DNA from: Dorea sp.
GTDB taxonomy: Bacteria > Bacillota_A > Clostridia > Lachnospirales > Lachnospiraceae
Direction: 5' to 3'
Length of the DNA: 24,559 nucleotides
Assembly (NCBI GenBank): GCA_016295505.1
Contig: JAEDLC010000019.1
Span: 1-24,559, forward strand
The position numbers and the translations under genes are program-made. Position 1 is the first letter of the stretch. The number at the start of each line of letters is the position of its first letter. The notes under the pieces are model-generated. The model did not search any database. It had not been told where the DNA came from and saw only the letters and a list, made by a program, of their open reading frames with translations. This document shows, in pieces, positions 21,351-24,559 of the stretch.

Positions 21351-22373
21351 TTAATTATATCTACGGTCTATGTATCCTCTGGTACTTTCTCGTTCTATCA
21401 ATTGTACCGGAATTACCATCTCTGTCTCTGATTCCCTTTTTTCTTTCAATTCTTTCAGCTTCTGTATGGCAATCTGTGCACGCCTTTTCACATCCTGACG
21501 CACGGAGGTCAAAGTGGGAGTATTGGTTCTGCAGATAGGCATATCATCAAAACCAATCACCATCATATCCTCCGGAACCCGGATTCCCTGTACCGCAAGA
21601 AAATGCATCAGCTCGATGGCATAAGAGTCAGAAACTGCAAAAATCGCCTCATACTCCTGTATCTGCTTCAGATGTTCCTGATAATAAGCAAGACGTTTCT
21701 CCTTTTGCATGGGAACCATCAGGAAATCCACCCTGTCTTTTCCCAGTCCATCGCAGAATCCTTCATAGCGTTCTTTATCGACACAGATGTCATTGTCCGA
21801 TACACAGAGCGCTCTCCGGCATCCTTTTTCCTTCAGACAGAGACCTGCCTGAAATCCTCCGTCGTAATTGTCAATCGTAATATTGCAGATACGTTCCGTA
21901 TGATCACAGTATCCGTCATAGACGACAAATGGTATCCGCATATGATTTCTCAGATGCATATAATCCTGTTCACAGAATCCGATCAGAACCAGGCCGTCCA
22001 TATTCCACATGGAAGCGAAGCGGATGATCTCCTCCGGATCTCTGGTCTTTTTGACCATCATAAACTGTCCGTCTTTTTCAATCTCTGTGGACAGGCTATT
22101 CAGTGAAGAAGCGATAAAAACGTCCTCCAGCGTATGACCTTCATATTTTTCATGATCATTGACAACAACACCTATAATCTTTGAAGAATTCTGTGCAAGC
22201 AGAATTCCGGCCATACTGGGAATGTACTGGCGCTCCTCCAGAAGCGCCTGAACTCTCTTCACCGTCTCATCGGAGACCTTTTTCGTCTTTCCATGCAACA
22301 CATTCGATACCGTTGCTGTACTTAGCCCCAATTCATCCGCGATATCGCGGATCCGGATACGATGCTCTTCCAT
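21351..22373 (-). CDS. LacI-family transcriptional regulator
   Basis: This 340-residue regulator has the LacI N-terminal helix-turn-helix (DIADELGLSTATVSNVLHG, about 9-27), a hinge region (about 44-60) and a periplasmic-binding-protein-like ligand domain (about 62-330). That domain includes IIGVVVNDHEKYEG, DGLVLIGF, YDGYCDH and VIGFDDMPICR. It should repress a carbohydrate or nucleoside gene set and respond to a small ligand. No sugar-use gene adjoins it: the neighbours are a MATE exporter and an unrecognised membrane protein, so its targets may be distant. AAAGGAG lies about 6 nt upstream of the ATG. A CG-centred palindrome typical of LacI operators overlaps that area, suggesting autoregulation. 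Confidence 0.93.
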   Translation of the reverse strand: MEEHRIRIRDIADELGLSTATVSNVLHGKTKKVSDETVKRVQALLEERQYIPSMAGILLAQNSSKIIGVVVNDHEKYEGHTLEDVFIASSLNSLSTEIEKDGQFMMVKKTRDPEEIIRFASMWNMDGLVLIGFCEQDYMHLRNHMRIPFVVYDGYCDHTERICNITIDNYDGGFQAGLCLKEKGCRRALCVSDNDICVDKERYEGFCDGLGKDRVDFLMVPMQKEKRLAYYQEHLKQIQEYEAIFAVSDSYAIELMHFLAVQGIRVPEDMMVIGFDDMPICRTNTPTLTSVRQDVKRRAQIAIQKLKELKEKRESETEMVIPVQLIERESTRGYIDRRYN

Positions 22374-22382
22374 AACTTCTCC

Positions 22383-22394
22383 TTTGACGTCAAA
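22383..22394. promoter_or_regulatory. 12-bp CG-centred palindrome, candidate LacI-type operator
   Basis: TTTGACGTCAAA is a perfect palindrome with a central CG, as in most LacI-family operators. It is placed 10 nt upstream of the regulator's start codon and overlaps its ribosome site. An autorepression role is inferred. Confidence 0.5.
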
Positions 22395-22422
22395 TTCCGC
22401 TCATATTCATGGAAAACACCAA

Positions 22423-23181
22423 TTACTGGAACACACTGTCCAGAACCAGGTCAATCCCGATGATGATGATGATTACGAAGGCCCAGGACCCGATTCCTCC
22501 TAACAGCATGCCATAGGTGCCCTCTGACAGACAGATCAGCACAAAAGCAGTCAGCATATATGTAACCAGTAATTTGCAGCAGTTCATAAGAATCATCTTC
22601 ACAAGCACATATCCGATTGCGAGTCCAAAGCCAATCTCAAGCAGAAGATGGAATATCCAGACACCTCCTGCGATAATGATCACCGTCACAATGGATGAGA
22701 TCAGAGCCGTCATCGTTCCTGAAAGCTGTTTCATCTGTTCAAATAAAAACTTAAGTAACAGCCCCGCCGTTACAGCTGATATAAAAGCACAGGCAATTTC
22801 CCAGAGAATTTTCTGAATAACGACCCAGACATTCTTTTCCTGACTGATCTCCATCCAGGCAATTCCCGCCTTTGATAACGCCTCATACACGACTGCCGTC
22901 AGACACATTTTGCAGAAATCCTCCAGGAAGTCCAGTACTGTTAATGTCTTTAATCCTGCAAGATAATAAGCTTCATCCACAGAAGCCGATACAACAGAAG
23001 AATAAAACTTCAAAGCCAGCTGTGCCACCGGCTTTCCAAATGGAATCACTTCCAGCATCTCCATCCATGCACTAAAAAGCAGTCCGGAATCTGCCCATTG
23101 TGATATGAGCACCGAAAAGACCGTCATGAACAAAAACAGGAGCATGATGAAAGCAATCAGATTGCGTAAACTTTTTGACAT
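22423..23181 (-). CDS. Integral membrane protein of unknown function, 252 aa
   Basis: I do not recognise this family. The first hydrophobic segment is LIAFIMLLFLFMTVFSVLIS (8-27). Further segments lie near residues 125-150, 158-180, 180-205, 205-220 and 229-250 (AFVIIIIIGIDLVLDSVF). A segment of about 95 residues (30-123) with several charged and aromatic residues lies between the first and the later segments and may be a loop outside the membrane. The general layout recalls the later, membrane-spanning half of SpoIIIAE-like or other six-helix proteins, but no motif confirms this. GAGGGGG precedes the ATG by about 5 nt, and a near-consensus promoter lies upstream. It lies 49 nt upstream of the LacI-type gene on the same strand and may be co-transcribed with it. 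Confidence 0.75.
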   Translation of the reverse strand: MSKSLRNLIAFIMLLFLFMTVFSVLISQWADSGLLFSAWMEMLEVIPFGKPVAQLALKFYSSVVSASVDEAYYLAGLKTLTVLDFLEDFCKMCLTAVVYEALSKAGIAWMEISQEKNVWVVIQKILWEIACAFISAVTAGLLLKFLFEQMKQLSGTMTALISSIVTVIIIAGGVWIFHLLLEIGFGLAIGYVLVKMILMNCCKLLVTYMLTAFVLICLSEGTYGMLLGGIGSWAFVIIIIIGIDLVLDSVFQ

Positions 23182-23205
23182 AAGATCCCCCTCTTTTTTT
23201 CTTCT

Positions 23206-23234
23206 ATCATATCTGTTTTTTCTTCATTCTTCAA
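23206..23234 (-). promoter_or_regulatory. Promoter of the unknown membrane protein
   Basis: TTGAAG (23234-23229), a 17-nt spacer and TATGAT (23211-23206) on the minus strand lie about 25 nt upstream of the start codon. Confidence 0.65.
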
Positions 23235-23273
23235 GATTGCTACTCCTGTTTTTTCAGAGTTTCACCTGCTGTA

Positions 23274-24371
23274 TCAATGCTCTGCTACAAATCTTGCCAT
23301 CTCATCAATGCAGTCTTCACACTGCGGATATACTCCCGCATTGTCAAAGTAGGCGTGGCCAAATCCTTTGTATAATACAGCAGTGGTATCAACTCCCGCA
23401 TTGTGAAGCTTCACTGCATATCCCAATGTCTCAAGCTTCAGATAATCATGCTCTCCGACGGTGACAAATGTCGGAGGATTTTTCTTCGGATCTCTGGTAT
23501 ATGGATTCAGATAATCATTATGTACCTCTGAAGTTCCGAGAATTGCTTCCATCCCGCCCGTCATCTCGCCAAACATGCCGATCATCTTCGTAAGTCCCTT
23601 TTTCTGCTTCGGAGCCATCTCAAACTGATCCATAGACGGATGGAAATATTCGTCCTTTACACCTGCCATATTCAGTGTTGGATAGAGCAGCATCTGGCCT
23701 CTTACCATATGTGCACCATCCTCCCAGTCTCTTGTGGTACAGTACTGGGTCAGGTTTCCGCCGGCACTGTCTCCCACTACAAAGATTCGATTTTTATCCT
23801 CGCTTATTTTCTCTGCATGTTCATAGATCCACTGCAACACCTGGTAACAATCCTCGTGTCCACGCGGATACGGATTCTCCGGTGCCAACCGGTAATCCAC
23901 AGAAACAGCCGGGTAATCCGTCTTTGCAACAAACATCTTTACGGATTCCTCTACCACTCCCGGATGTCCGCCAAAGAATCCTCCTCCGTGAATATAATAG
24001 AGGATCGGTCCGTCTGTCTTCGGGGTATCACTGTGATAGATACGGATCGGGATCTCATATCCGTCATCTGCAGTCACCTGTTCCTGCGTAATCTCAATCT
24101 TTCTCTCCACGCATGGCACACTCTTGATTCCGTTGAAGCTTTTCCTGAGTCCGGCAAGTCCTTTTTCACTGGTATCCATCTTCAGAAACCGCTTCGGCAT
24201 CAGAGCCATCATGCGAAGTCCGCCCTTCATATCTCTGTATAGTCTCGGATCCATCGCTCCCCTTTCATCGCAGTCCGGCAGATTTTTTACTATCACTTCT
24301 ATTCCATAATAATCCTGTGTGCTCTGGCGCTCTTTTAACTTCTGAAGCAGTTCTTCGGTATATTTTTTCAT
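23274..24371 (-). CDS. Alpha/beta hydrolase, hormone-sensitive-lipase (HSL) type esterase
   Basis: This 365-residue protein is an HSL-type carboxylesterase acting on short-chain or acetylated esters. Oxyanion-hole motif HGGGF is at 128-132, the nucleophile S202 in GDSAGG, the acid D309 in GEHDYL and the catalytic H339 in GFGHAYF; the triad is complete. YRLAPENPYPRG, conserved in the family, is at about 160-171. An N-terminal cap of about 90 residues precedes the hydrolase core. No signal peptide is seen, so it should be cytoplasmic. The ATG has GGGAGG about 10 nt upstream. Upstream, TGTTAGAAT on the minus strand may be an extended -10. It stands alone; the divergent plus-strand gene begins 165 bp away. 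Confidence 0.92.
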   Translation of the reverse strand: MKKYTEELLQKLKERQSTQDYYGIEVIVKNLPDCDERGAMDPRLYRDMKGGLRMMALMPKRFLKMDTSEKGLAGLRKSFNGIKSVPCVERKIEITQEQVTADDGYEIPIRIYHSDTPKTDGPILYYIHGGGFFGGHPGVVEESVKMFVAKTDYPAVSVDYRLAPENPYPRGHEDCYQVLQWIYEHAEKISEDKNRIFVVGDSAGGNLTQYCTTRDWEDGAHMVRGQMLLYPTLNMAGVKDEYFHPSMDQFEMAPKQKKGLTKMIGMFGEMTGGMEAILGTSEVHNDYLNPYTRDPKKNPPTFVTVGEHDYLKLETLGYAVKLHNAGVDTTAVLYKGFGHAYFDNAGVYPQCEDCIDEMARFVAEH

Positions 24372-24536
24372 TTATCTGGTTCCTCCCTGTCATTCTTCCA
24401 CTTTCGTCTTTGATTTCTTTATTCTAACATTAACATATTTTCCCATAAGCATCATATTTTTCTTCTCTTTCTTCCTTCACTTCCTGTATACTGTAATTAT
24501 CATATATTACGACTTATGGTAAGGAGGCATTTTTCA

Positions 24537-24559
24537 ATGAAAAACTATATTACATACGC
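24537..24559 (+). CDS. Start of an unidentified gene, cut by the window end
   Basis: Only seven codons and two bases are present (MKNYITY). The start is supported by AAGGAGG at 24521-24527, about 9 nt before the ATG. The 165 bp between this start and the divergent esterase gene are AT-rich and presumably hold both promoters. The product cannot be named. Confidence 0.6.

Overview
The window looks like a chromosomal segment of an anaerobic Clostridia bacterium, most likely of the Lachnospiraceae type. The reasons are moderate GC, strong GGAGG ribosome sites, short AT-rich intergenic regions, and gene content including a CdaR/glycerate-kinase pair, a Ctc-type L25 and a hydrogenase-system regulator of the TM1266 type. 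The species cannot be named from the sequence alone.

Region 1 (1-6.9 kb): a small unknown gene is followed by two head-to-head gene remnants, the C-terminal part of a MerR-type regulator and the C-terminal part of an iron-type alcohol dehydrogenase. Next come an intact class-3-like aldehyde dehydrogenase, a CdaR-type sugar-diacid regulator and a glycerate kinase. A beta-lactamase-fold serine hydrolase converges on the kinase, with interlocked stop codons. Region 2 (6.9-8.0 kb): ribosomal protein L25/Ctc, then an AT-rich gap. The gap holds a strong plus-strand promoter, two 83-nt tandem repeats and a 15-bp intrinsic terminator, so it probably produces an uncharacterised small RNA.

Region 3 (8.0-19.8 kb) is the centrepiece: one minus-strand operon-like run of eleven genes. 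In transcription order it is a NifH-like ATPase, two nitrogenase component-1-type subunits, hypF, hypC, hypD, hypE, a GC-rich hairpin/repeat element, a TM1266-type ACT-like regulator, then a second NifH-like ATPase and a second pair of component-1-type subunits. Most junctions overlap or have gaps of 1-13 nt. The set includes the four Hyp proteins that make and hold the Fe(CN)2CO unit of [NiFe]-hydrogenase. It lacks hypA, hypB, any hydrogenase subunit and any nifB/E/N/V gene in this window. The working hypothesis is an undescribed system in which two reductase/scaffold modules use, build or accept an Fe-CO/CN (or related) cofactor. The operon starts with a near-consensus promoter. Its roughly 230-nt leader contains mutually exclusive antiterminator and terminator helices, so it is probably controlled by attenuation, perhaps by an orphan riboswitch.

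Region 4 (19.8-24.6 kb): a MATE-family exporter, a LacI-family regulator with a CG-centred 12-bp palindrome just upstream of its ribosome site, an unrecognised integral membrane protein, a hormone-sensitive-lipase-type alpha/beta hydrolase, and the first codons of a plus-strand gene cut by the window end. No rRNA, tRNA, CRISPR array, transposase or phage gene was seen.
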